From Holosporales bacterium (GTDB lineage: Bacteria; Pseudomonadota; Alphaproteobacteria; UBA3830; JAIRMZ01), in assembly GCA_031273665.1 (NCBI GenBank), contig JAISRK010000083.1, forward strand, positions 1-6,466: 6,466 bases of DNA, in the 5' to 3' direction. The notes beneath the pieces are model-generated. The model was not told where the DNA came from. It did not search any database and saw only the letters and a program-made list of their open reading frames with translations. Positions 1 to 5,269 of this stretch are shown one piece after another (positions within the stretch are counted from its first letter, which is position 1; each line of letters opens with the position of its first letter). The translations under genes were made by a program, and so were the position numbers.

Positions 1-199
1 AGCGGACGACCCTTCTTCTATAGGGATCCGAGTGCGGATCAGGCGCTGTTGTGTGTATGTTTGCCAGGTTTTCTGAAATAATCTGCAATCGTTTTGTTTG
101 TGCATCCATGCCAGAAGCAGCCGTTTTTTTCGCGCGAGATAAAGGGTCGCATCTTCTATAAGACCCATGAGGACTGATCGGAATAGTGAGGGCACTCAT
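1..199 (-). CDS. flgC: Flagellar basal-body rod protein FlgC (N-terminal part, cut by window edge)
   Basis: FlgC is a proximal rod subunit of the flagellar basal body, exported by the flagellar type III apparatus and placed in the periplasm. About 66 codons are visible. The hallmark N-terminal rod motif is present: ASGMDAQ at residues 28-34, then ISENLANI, and a DPYRRR motif near residue 60, as in the FlgC family (ASGM.AQ, ISENLANA, DPYRR). The start at 199 is preferred because an AAAGGA ribosome binding site lies 9 nt upstream, inside the end of flgB; the ATG at 206 in another frame soon meets a stop. It begins 6 nt after the flgB stop, so the two are co-transcribed and probably translationally coupled. 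The N-terminus is about 15 residues longer than usual before the ASGM motif. The C-terminal half lies outside the window. Confidence 0.9.
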   Translation of the reverse strand, partial: MSALTIPISPHGSYRRCDPLSRAKKTAASGMDAQTKRLQIISENLANIHTTAPDPHSDPYRRRVVR

Positions 200-205
200 T
201 GTTCA

Positions 206-586
206 TTATCCTTTCAAGACGATTCTATAAAAAGAGGCGAATTTCTCGAAAGATTTCACCATAAGGGTACTTTCTGTGTACGTTTCCTGTAACTTCACCA
301 ACTGCTCGTTGATGTCGATATGTCCGTCTGAACGTGTTGCGTCGAGATCTTTGACGCGTGCGTGCGGGACATTTATGGTGTTCATTCTTGCGCAATGCTG
401 TTCGTCTGTTGTTACTAAAGGGACGAATTCTCGTTTTTTGGAAGACAAAGGCTCTAGATCTGTCGCGACATAATCCGGTGTATTCACGTTCGCAAGGTTT
501 TCGTTAATTACTCCAATCCGCGCATTGCCCCACTCTATGCGTCTCAGTAGGGATCGGAACATCGGAGAACTCAGTGTATTATTCAT
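206..586 (-). CDS. flgB: Flagellar basal-body rod protein FlgB
   Basis: FlgB is a proximal rod protein linking the MS ring and FliE to the rest of the rod. The 126-residue product has the usual length (about 130). The N-terminal motif NENLANVNTPDYVA (residues 28-41) is the rod-protein signature, and the C-terminal segment DGHIDINEQLVKLQETYTES (about 87-106) matches the conserved heptad-type helix that packs the rod (family form: N.VDLD.EM.K.AEN). The middle is variable, as in the family. It is first in a leftward flgB-flgC unit and faces csrA across 103 bp. No Shine-Dalgarno sequence is seen before the ATG: the upstream 20 nt are A/T-rich (TATTTATT). Translation may start on a leaderless or unstructured transcript. 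The identification is firm; the exact start is likely but less certain. Confidence 0.93.
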   Translation of the reverse strand: MNNTLSSPMFRSLLRRIEWGNARIGVINENLANVNTPDYVATDLEPLSSKKREFVPLVTTDEQHCARMNTINVPHARVKDLDATRSDGHIDINEQLVKLQETYTESTLMVKSFEKFASFYRIVLKG

Positions 587-624
587 AATAAATAGACGTT
601 TTTACTTTTAATTCTCGTTTTTTA

Positions 625-644
625 TTTGTGAAACTCTTCACAAA
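625..644. promoter_or_regulatory. Perfect inverted repeat in the flgB/csrA divergent region
   Basis: TTTGTGAA-N4-TTCACAAA is a perfect 8-bp inverted repeat with a 4-bp spacer. No T-run follows on either strand, so it is unlikely to be a terminator. It lies between two divergent start codons and overlaps the proposed csrA -35 element, which fits an operator for a dimeric regulator. The regulator is unknown. Confidence 0.5.
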
Positions 645-656
645 CGAATATGTAAT
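626..656 (+). promoter_or_regulatory. Candidate sigma70-type promoter for csrA
   Basis: TTGTGA at 626-631 is followed after 17 nt by TATGTA (649-654), or after 19 nt by TGTAAT (651-656). Both are only partial matches to TTGACA/TATAAT. The position, 35-40 nt before the csrA start, is reasonable. The -35 element sits inside the inverted repeat at 625-644. Confidence 0.3.
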
Positions 657-665
657 GAACTACAT

Positions 666-680
666 TTAACAGAAGGTTAA
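666..680. promoter_or_regulatory. CtrA-like box TTAA-N7-TTAA
   Basis: The sequence TTAACAGAAGGTTAA has two TTAA half-sites exactly 7 nt apart, the full CtrA consensus known from Caulobacter and other alphaproteobacteria. Read on the minus strand it is TTAACC-N5-TTAA, oriented toward flgB, whose start is 80 nt away. It ends 9 nt before the csrA ATG, overlapping its ribosome-binding region. CtrA binding would fit activation of flgB, repression of csrA, or both. This is a motif match only; no ctrA gene is in the window. Confidence 0.5.
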
Positions 681-689
681 GAGAACTCC

Positions 690-968
690 ATGCTTTATCT
701 CTCACGAAAAACAGGTCAATCCATTATCATCAACGGAGACGTCGAAGTTGTTATCTCTGAAATACAAGGTGGACGTGTGAAAATTGGTATTCAATCCCCA
801 GAGAACTACGTTATTTGGCGTAAGGAGATTTTTGACGGAGTGAAGAGCAAAAACAAGAAAACGCAAGAGGCGGAGCAGTTGTTAAAGGCTGTATACGCCC
901 GAAAGGAAGCAGACTACGATTCTGCAACAAAAGTCGCTCAAGACGACGTTATCGCGCTTTCGGCATAA
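690..968 (+). CDS. csrA: Carbon storage regulator CsrA, with a long C-terminal tail
   Basis: CsrA (RsmA) is a small dimeric RNA-binding protein that binds GGA motifs, typically in mRNA leaders, and blocks or stabilises translation; it commonly controls flagella, motility and carbon storage. The first 50 residues follow the family closely: MLYLSRKTGQSI at the start (Leu4 and Arg6, RNA contacts), GGRVKIGI in the middle, and SPENYVIWRKEIF, where Arg44 is the key RNA-binding arginine. The product is 92 residues against about 60-75 usually; residues 52-92 are a charged tail with no recognised domain. An AAGG at 673-676 or AAGAGA at 679-684 could be the ribosome binding site. It diverges from flgB/flgC, which supports a role in flagellar control. 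No fliW is visible. Confidence 0.95.
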   Translation: MLYLSRKTGQSIIINGDVEVVISEIQGGRVKIGIQSPENYVIWRKEIFDGVKSKNKKTQEAEQLLKAVYARKEADYDSATKVAQDDVIALSA

Positions 969-979
969 CCCGTAGAGAA

Positions 980-1003
980 AACGCCTTCTTCGGTAACGGC
1001 GTT
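980..1003 (+). terminator. Hairpin after csrA (possible terminator without U-tract)
   Basis: AACGCC (980-985) pairs with GGCGTT (998-1003). Between them a C-TTCG-G tetraloop sequence (988-993) allows extra pairs with small bulges, making a stable hairpin 12 nt past the csrA stop. Only a broken T stretch (CCTTTCC) follows, so intrinsic termination is possible but not clear. Confidence 0.4.
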
Positions 1004-1022
1004 CCTTTCCTATAGTGAAAGG
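1004..1022. repeat. Second small inverted repeat between convergent genes
   Basis: CCTTTC (1004-1009) and GAAAGG (1017-1022) form a perfect 6-bp stem with a 7-nt loop, immediately after the first hairpin. It lies between the convergent ends of csrA and the phosphatase gene and could act as a transcript end or stability structure for either strand. No T-run accompanies it. Confidence 0.35.
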
Positions 1023-1086
1023 CTTCTGAGTGCGGCCGTTACACCTTATCATTTCTATACCGTGGGGAGCGCGACTTATGTAGCGC

Positions 1087-1866
1087 TTATTCCGTAAAGA
1101 TGTGAAGCTGCATTAATTGCTCGTGTAAATTTATATTCGCCGCGATTAACGAGTCTTTTAACTCCTGCTGGCCAGTAGCGTCCGTGACGATACCTCCAGC
1201 CTCTTGCACCAATAACGTTCCTGCCGCAGTGTCCCAAGGGGCGTACTTTCCGGCAAGACACGCATCGAATCGTCCTGCCGCTAGATACGCTAAATTTAAG
1301 GCAATCGCTCCGGGCTTCCGAATGCCCATCACCTGATTAACGAGAAAAGATAGGTGCGAGAAGGGCACACACGAGAAAGCAACCAATGTCTCTGACAACT
1401 CCTGGCGGGCACGAATGCGCAATCGCTGATTATTCAGATAAGCCCCACTCCCTTTTTCCGCGTGAAACAACTCGTTGCGGAGAGGGTCATACACGACGCC
1501 CGCTACCGCTTGGCCATTTTTCTCTAATGCAACGGAAATCGCCCAATATGGGAACCCATGTAAGTAATTGTGTGTACCGTCTAAAGGATCGATAACCCAA
1601 CGGTAAGGGCAATCTGTGTCACCTGCCAAAGCGCCTCTTTCTTCTGTCAAAAATCCGTATGCAGGATACACACGGCGCAATTCCTCAACGAGGATTTTTT
1701 CCGCGTTCAAATCAGCGGTAGTGACAAAATCGTGCGGGCCTTTTCTGGATACTCCTATGTGTTCAAGCTCGCCGAAATCACGCAACAGACCGCGTGCCGC
1801 CTTTAAAACAGCGCGCGATATAACGGTAATAATAGAGGATGCCGGTGCTAACTGTGCACTCCGCAT
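1087..1866 (-). CDS. Inositol monophosphatase family protein (SuhB-like)
   Basis: This is a Mg2+-dependent, lithium-sensitive-type sugar/inositol phosphate phosphatase of the IMPase/SuhB fold, cytoplasmic. The 259 residues match the family length. Metal-binding motifs are intact: TEE at 74-76 (first Glu as ligand), the signature WVIDPLDGTHNY at 90-101 with Asp93 and Asp96, and PWDTAAG at 210-216 with Asp212, followed by EAGG. KGPHDFVTTAD at 42-52 is the usual N-terminal motif. One feature is unusual: the position 7 residues before Asp212, where inositol phosphatases and SuhB carry a substrate-binding Glu, is Ala205, so the substrate may differ. It starts 3 nt after the efp stop, so it is co-transcribed with efp, a frequent pairing in alphaproteobacteria. 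The family is certain; the exact substrate, and a suhB name, are not. Confidence 0.9.
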   Translation of the reverse strand: MRSAQLAPASSIITVISRAVLKAARGLLRDFGELEHIGVSRKGPHDFVTTADLNAEKILVEELRRVYPAYGFLTEERGALAGDTDCPYRWVIDPLDGTHNYLHGFPYWAISVALEKNGQAVAGVVYDPLRNELFHAEKGSGAYLNNQRLRIRARQELSETLVAFSCVPFSHLSFLVNQVMGIRKPGAIALNLAYLAAGRFDACLAGKYAPWDTAAGTLLVQEAGGIVTDATGQQELKDSLIAANINLHEQLMQLHIFTE

Positions 1867-1869
1867 GAC

Positions 1870-2436
1870 TTAATCCTTTGCGCGTTCGACGTAGGCCACG
1901 TCCGTTGTGTTTACGACGACGCGCGTGCCGACTTCGATATGCGGTGGGACCATTAAACGCACGCCGTTTTCCAGAGTCGCTGGCTTGTAAGAAGAGGTTG
2001 CCGTTTGGCCTTTGGTGACTGGCTCTGCGTCTGTAATCATAAAAATTGCCGTTTCTGGAATCGTTATCCCCACAATCTCGCCTTCATATGCTGAAACTTT
2101 TACAATGTCTCCTTCTCTTAAAAAAACCGCACCGTCTCCGATTTGTGACCGTGTCACAGAGATCTGATCAAAAGTGTCGACGTGCATTAGCGTGTAGGAA
2201 TCTCCTTCTTGATACAGCAACTGGTAGGAATCTTCATCCAAACGGGCGCGTTCGACAGACTCATCAGAACGAAACCGTTCGTTAAGCTTTGTGCCGTCTC
2301 GAATGTCTTTGAGCTCGACTTGCATGTAGGCGCCTCCCTTGCCGGGTTTAACATGTTGCGTCTTTGTCGTAAGCCACAAGCGGCCCCGGTGTTCTAAAAC
2401 CATGCCCGTACGGATCGCGTTCCCGTCAATCTTCAT
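1870..2436 (-). CDS. efp: Translation elongation factor P
   Basis: EF-P enters the ribosomal E site and speeds peptide-bond formation at consecutive prolines. The 188-residue length is standard. Domain I (1-65) has the conserved loop HVKPGKGGAY at 28-37; Lys33 is the tip residue at the position modified by EpmA/EpmB in enterobacteria (Lys34 there), consistent with the lysine class of EF-P. KLNERFR follows at about 50-56. The C-terminal OB domain ends with TKGQTATSSYKPATLENG and VPPHIEVGTRV, the form usual in alphaproteobacteria. An AGAGGG ribosome binding site (2443-2448) lies 6 nt before the ATG. Modification genes epmA and epmB are not in the window. The downstream phosphatase gene is 3 nt away and shares the transcript. 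A candidate leader ORF ends exactly at the ribosome binding site. Confidence 0.96.
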   Translation of the reverse strand: MKIDGNAIRTGMVLEHRGRLWLTTKTQHVKPGKGGAYMQVELKDIRDGTKLNERFRSDESVERARLDEDSYQLLYQEGDSYTLMHVDTFDQISVTRSQIGDGAVFLREGDIVKVSAYEGEIVGITIPETAIFMITDAEPVTKGQTATSSYKPATLENGVRLMVPPHIEVGTRVVVNTTDVAYVERAKD

Positions 2437-2641
2437 AAAATGCCCTCTTCAATCAATGTGCTCTGTGACAGCAACGTCTTTGTCCTCGGAAGGTGGGCAG
2501 AGAGCTAAAGACATCTCTTAGTGCTCTGACGACGCTGTGGTCTCGTTCTTATGGCGTTATGGGTGAGTTTTATAACTTTTGCAATATCTCGTGATAAGAA
2601 ACCTATGTTCGTTTGTGCGTATGATCACAGAAGAATAGTTC
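2437..2641. other. Intergenic region between potG and efp
   Basis: This 205-bp stretch separates two genes on the same strand. I see no strong intrinsic terminator after potG and no clear promoter for efp; a TATAAA within AGTTATAAAACT (about 2566-2577, minus strand) could be a -10 element but lacks a good -35. No remnant of potH or potI could be recognised when the minus strand is read. The only possible coding content is the short leader ORF listed separately. Confidence 0.4.
2449..2514 (-). CDS. Candidate 21-codon leader ORF upstream of efp (speculative)
   Basis: An ATG at 2514 opens 21 codons that end in TGA (2451-2449) directly before the efp ribosome binding site, 12 nt from the efp start. 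The peptide begins MSLALCPPSEDK and so carries a Pro-Pro pair at residues 7-8. A stop codon lies two codons upstream, fixing the start. The ribosome binding site is poor (AAGAG touching the ATG). If translated, it could couple EF-P activity to efp expression. An ORF this short can easily arise by chance, hence the low confidence. Confidence 0.2.
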   Translation of the reverse strand: MSLALCPPSEDKDVAVTEHID

Positions 2642-3787
2642 TTACGAAGTCAGTACGACGCTGTTTTCTGGACGCCAGTAAAGGTAGACTTCGTCATCCC
2701 ACTGAATAGGGCGTTCAGCGGCGCGGACGAGATTGGGCACTGTCGAAAGGGTCACATGGCCTGACGCGAGAACGACGTAATAAATGGAAACATCCCCCAA
2801 ATAAGCGATATCACGGACAATCCCCTTGGTGCAATTGCGCTCAATGTCTTGAGGTTTCTCTTTTGAGATCATAATTTTCTCCGGGCGGATGGCAACATGC
2901 ACATGCGCACCTACAGGCGCTGAAGCAGAGTGTCCTACGAAGAGCTCACAGCCAGCATGCGGAGAATCGACACATGTATGCATCTTGCTTTCTTCTGTCA
3001 CGATACCTTCGAACAAATTAACCGTGCCGATAAAATCAGCGACAAATTGTGAGTTTGGGTATTCGTATACCTCCGCAGGTGTGCCCACCTGCAAAATCCG
3101 TCCTTCGTGCATGACCCCAATGCGTGAAGACATGGTCATCGCCTCTTCTTGATCGTGTGAGACCATGACGAAGGTAATTCCCACTTTTTCTTGAATATTG
3201 ACAAGCTCTAGCTGCGTCTGCTCGCGCAGTTTTTTATCTAAGGCCGAGAGAGGTTCGTCTAGAAGCAGCAGCTTAGGGCGTTTCACAAGGCTGCGTGCCA
3301 AGGCAACTCGTTGACGCTCCCCACCAGAAAGTTGGTGCGGCTTGCGCTGTGCGTAAGGATGCATCTGAACAAGATCCAAAATAGCCGCTACGCGATCACG
3401 AATTTCTGAACGCGGGAGTTTCTCTTGTCTTAAGCCGAAAGAAACGTTTTGTGATACCGTCATGTGTGGGAAGAGGGCGTATGATTGAAATACCATACTC
3501 ACCGGCCTCTCGTAGGGAGGAATGCGGGACATATCAACGCCATCAATGAATATTTTCCCCGATGTTGGTTGTTCGAATCCCGCGAGCATGCGCAGAAGAG
3601 TTGTTTTGCCGCATCCAGACCCTCCCAGCAACGAAAACAACTCCCCTTGATAGATAGACAAGGTCACGTTGTTAACGGCAACACCTCCGTCGAATGCTTT
3701 AGAAAGCTCCTCGATATAAACGTACGGTTTGGCGTGAGGGTCTTGCCAGGATTCAAGAGCGCTAGAGGGGCGAGAAGGTGTGGCCAT
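2642..3787 (-). CDS. potG: Polyamine (putrescine-type) ABC transporter ATP-binding protein PotG
   Basis: This is the ATPase that powers polyamine import, sitting on the cytoplasmic face of the membrane. All nucleotide-binding motifs are intact in the 381 residues: Walker A GGSGCGKT at 55-62, Q-loop Gln101 in VFQSYALFPHM, signature LSGGERQRVALARSL at 153-167, Walker B LLLLDEP with Glu178, D-loop SALD and switch His211 in VSHDQEEAMTM. A C-terminal TOBE-type regulatory domain spans about 240-381. The roughly 20-residue N-terminal extension (WQDPHAKPYVYIEELSKAF) and ERPVSMVFQ resemble PotG rather than PotA. The start ATG directly follows the potF stop (TGAATG), with GGAG 6 nt upstream, so the two are translationally coupled. 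The membrane permeases PotH and PotI do not follow; efp lies 205 bp downstream. PotA of a spermidine system is the alternative name. Confidence 0.92.
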   Translation of the reverse strand: MATPSRPSSALESWQDPHAKPYVYIEELSKAFDGGVAVNNVTLSIYQGELFSLLGGSGCGKTTLLRMLAGFEQPTSGKIFIDGVDMSRIPPYERPVSMVFQSYALFPHMTVSQNVSFGLRQEKLPRSEIRDRVAAILDLVQMHPYAQRKPHQLSGGERQRVALARSLVKRPKLLLLDEPLSALDKKLREQTQLELVNIQEKVGITFVMVSHDQEEAMTMSSRIGVMHEGRILQVGTPAEVYEYPNSQFVADFIGTVNLFEGIVTEESKMHTCVDSPHAGCELFVGHSASAPVGAHVHVAIRPEKIMISKEKPQDIERNCTKGIVRDIAYLGDVSIYYVVLASGHVTLSTVPNLVRAAERPIQWDDEVYLYWRPENSVVLTS

Positions 3788-4957
3788 TCAATGCTCCGAT
3801 TTAATCTTTGTGACGACCCGCGTCCGTGCTGCTTCGTACTCGGTGGACATGTTTCTCTCAATATAGCATCGTGTTCGCGTACTTGGAGTAGGATAAATCA
3901 ACACGTTATTTCTAATCTCTTTTGCAATGTAGCGTTGGGAAGAAGGAACGGTATTAGCGCACATTGTAAACACCGTAATAGCGGCCATTACGCGTGGGTG
4001 CAATAGATAGGAAATGAACGCATGGGCATTGTTAACGTGGAGCGCATCTTTGGGAATAGCCATAACGTCCACCCATAGTGAAGATCCTTCTTTCGGAAAA
4101 ATAAAAGCAACATCGTTGCGTTGTCCTTCGCGTTCTACTTGACGGTGTGCCCGCGATATATCTCCAGACGTTCCCACGATGATAGACGCTGTGCCACTTG
4201 CCAAAGACTCATAACCAGAGGGATTGAATCGAGTGATGAAGGGGCGCACTTGACGAAGGATGGCCGCCGCCATCTTAAGATCTTCCATTGAGTCGCTTTC
4301 GGGGTTTTTGCCGATGAAAGCAAGTGCGGCAGGGATCAATTCTCCCGGCGCATCACACAGTTCGATACGCAAAGGTTTGAGTTTTTCTGCATAGTAAGGA
4401 TCAAATACAAGTGCCCAGCTGTGAGGTAATGTGCCGAGGACCTTTTTCACTTTGCGCGTCCGCAGACCAATTCCCATTATCCCCCACAGATAGGGGACCG
4501 CATAGCAATTTCCTGGATCAATATTCTCGAGGCGCTGAAGGATCTCTTCATCAAGGTGCCAGAAGGGCTGTAACCGTTCTTTGTTAAGGGGTTGATAAAC
4601 ACGGCCTTGCAGTTCTCGCGCAAAATATGGCCATGCTGTGGGGAAAACGATGTCGTATCCTGAGTTTCCAGCGAGTAACTTCGCTTCGAGTAATTCGTTG
4701 GTATCAAAGACATCGAAAATCACGTGAATACCGGTGATAGCTTCGAAATCCGCTAAGACATCAGGAGGGAAGGAATTCACCCATCCGTACACATGCAGTA
4801 CTGGCGATGCATCTAAAGGCTGCAATGCAGCACATGACACGCCGTACCGACTCGTTCGTGGTAAAGGAGAGCTTTGCTGGCTTTCCCACAAGAGAGCACC
4901 GATAAGAGAGGCGGCTCCCAAAAGAACGCCTGCACCCTTCCATTTTTTTTTGACCAA
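3788..4957 (-). CDS. potF: Polyamine ABC transporter substrate-binding protein PotF
   Basis: This is the periplasmic binding protein that delivers polyamine to the PotG-type importer. The 389 residues resemble PotF throughout: VYGWVNSFPPDVLADFE at 56-72, VFDTNELLEAKLLAG at 83-97, YDIVFPTA at 101-108, YAVPYLWGIMGIG at 152-164, WVDVMAIPKDA at 295-305, AHAFISYLLHP at 311-321, and RTRVVTKIKS near the end. A basic start (MVKKKWKG) and hydrophobic stretch 9-24 form an export signal; no clear cleavage site or lipobox is seen, so it may stay anchored. The start is TTG at 4957: the frame stays open further upstream but offers no ATG, GTG or TTG there, and AGAGGA precedes it by 5 nt. Compared with E. 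coli PotF as I recall it, the expected ligand Trp near 263 is Thr and a Tyr near 332 is Met. It is followed directly by potG. Confidence 0.88.
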   Translation of the reverse strand: MVKKKWKGAGVLLGAASLIGALLWESQQSSPLPRTSRYGVSCAALQPLDASPVLHVYGWVNSFPPDVLADFEAITGIHVIFDVFDTNELLEAKLLAGNSGYDIVFPTAWPYFARELQGRVYQPLNKERLQPFWHLDEEILQRLENIDPGNCYAVPYLWGIMGIGLRTRKVKKVLGTLPHSWALVFDPYYAEKLKPLRIELCDAPGELIPAALAFIGKNPESDSMEDLKMAAAILRQVRPFITRFNPSGYESLASGTASIIVGTSGDISRAHRQVEREGQRNDVAFIFPKEGSSLWVDVMAIPKDALHVNNAHAFISYLLHPRVMAAITVFTMCANTVPSSQRYIAKEIRNNVLIYPTPSTRTRCYIERNMSTEYEAARTRVVTKIKSEH

Positions 4958-4962
4958 CGTCG

Positions 4963-4968
4963 TCCTCT
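4963..4968 (-). promoter_or_regulatory. Ribosome binding site that fixes the TTG start of potF
   Basis: AGAGGA lies 5 nt before TTG at 4957 and is the only good Shine-Dalgarno in the potF leader, so it supports the non-ATG start. It is part of GTACAGAGGACG (4972-4961), which resembles the CsrA binding consensus RUACARGGAUGU with one extra base. The complement CTCTG (4990-4984 region) could pair with CAGAG and hide the site. Confidence 0.6.
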
Positions 4969-5091
4969 GTACCTGAGAGCGCTCAGAGTCGCTAGGTTCG
5001 GTGTTCTGAGCTTCTTTTTTTCTGAGATCAGTCTCTCTGAAAAATGCATTTGTTGCAACTATAACTGCCGGCCCATGGACGCGGATACTGC

Positions 5092-5116
5092 ACGGTAGAT
5101 TACTCGGATCAACCGT
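5092..5116. promoter_or_regulatory. Imperfect 25-bp palindrome, candidate operator
   Basis: ACGGTAGAT (5092-5100) and ATCAACCGT (5108-5116) are inverted copies with one mismatch in nine, spaced by 7 bp. An outer TGGACG (5076-5081) and CGTCCA (5114-5119) can also pair. The site lies between divergent potF and hydrolase genes, which suits a dimeric transcription factor. The factor is unknown. Confidence 0.45.
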
Positions 5117-5240
5117 CCACCCCTACTTCCGAGATAAGGCATTCTTCGTCTACCAGGGGAAAAAATTTTTATTCTACTACATCAGAAAGCAAATCTATCC
5201 AAGGAGAAAGGCCGTTATACGCCGTTTTAAATATTTTTCA

Positions 5241-5269
5241 TTGTAAAGTTGTGTATTCTGCGCTATACG
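5241..5269 (+). promoter_or_regulatory. Candidate sigma70 promoter for the hydrolase-tyrS unit
   Basis: TTGTAA (5241-5246) and TATACG (5264-5269) are separated by exactly 17 nt and each match 4 of 6 consensus bases. A/T-rich sequence (TTTTAAATATTTTTC) lies immediately upstream, like an UP element. The expected transcript start would be near 5276, about 18 nt before the ATG. Confidence 0.45.

Noticed and set aside
204..206. ATG overlapping the flgB stop as a flgC start
   Set aside because: This frame hits a stop after 16 codons and has the Shine-Dalgarno too close; the ATG at 199 is in the FlgC frame.
1068..1087. AGCGC/GCGCT inverted repeat at the end of the phosphatase gene as its terminator
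   Set aside because: Only 5 bp of stem with a 10-nt loop and no T-run on the minus strand; too weak to call.
3485..4006. 173-codon plus-strand ORF across the potF/potG junction
   Set aside because: It lies antisense to two well-supported genes, has no recognisable domain, and crosses their boundary; it is a frame shadow.
4813..5058. Minus-strand ORF with an ATG, overlapping the start of potF
   Set aside because: It ends inside potF in another frame, its protein has no family resemblance, and the potF frame with TTG start has both the good ribosome binding site and the export signal.
5040..5130. Possible tRNA or structured RNA because of several short pairings
   Set aside because: No cloverleaf, no T-loop GTTCRA motif and no CCA-side acceptor stem; the pairing is better described as a palindromic operator candidate.
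5160..5170. AAAAAATTTTT as a terminator or operator
   Set aside because: A simple A/T run of this length is common in intergenic DNA and has no GC stem.
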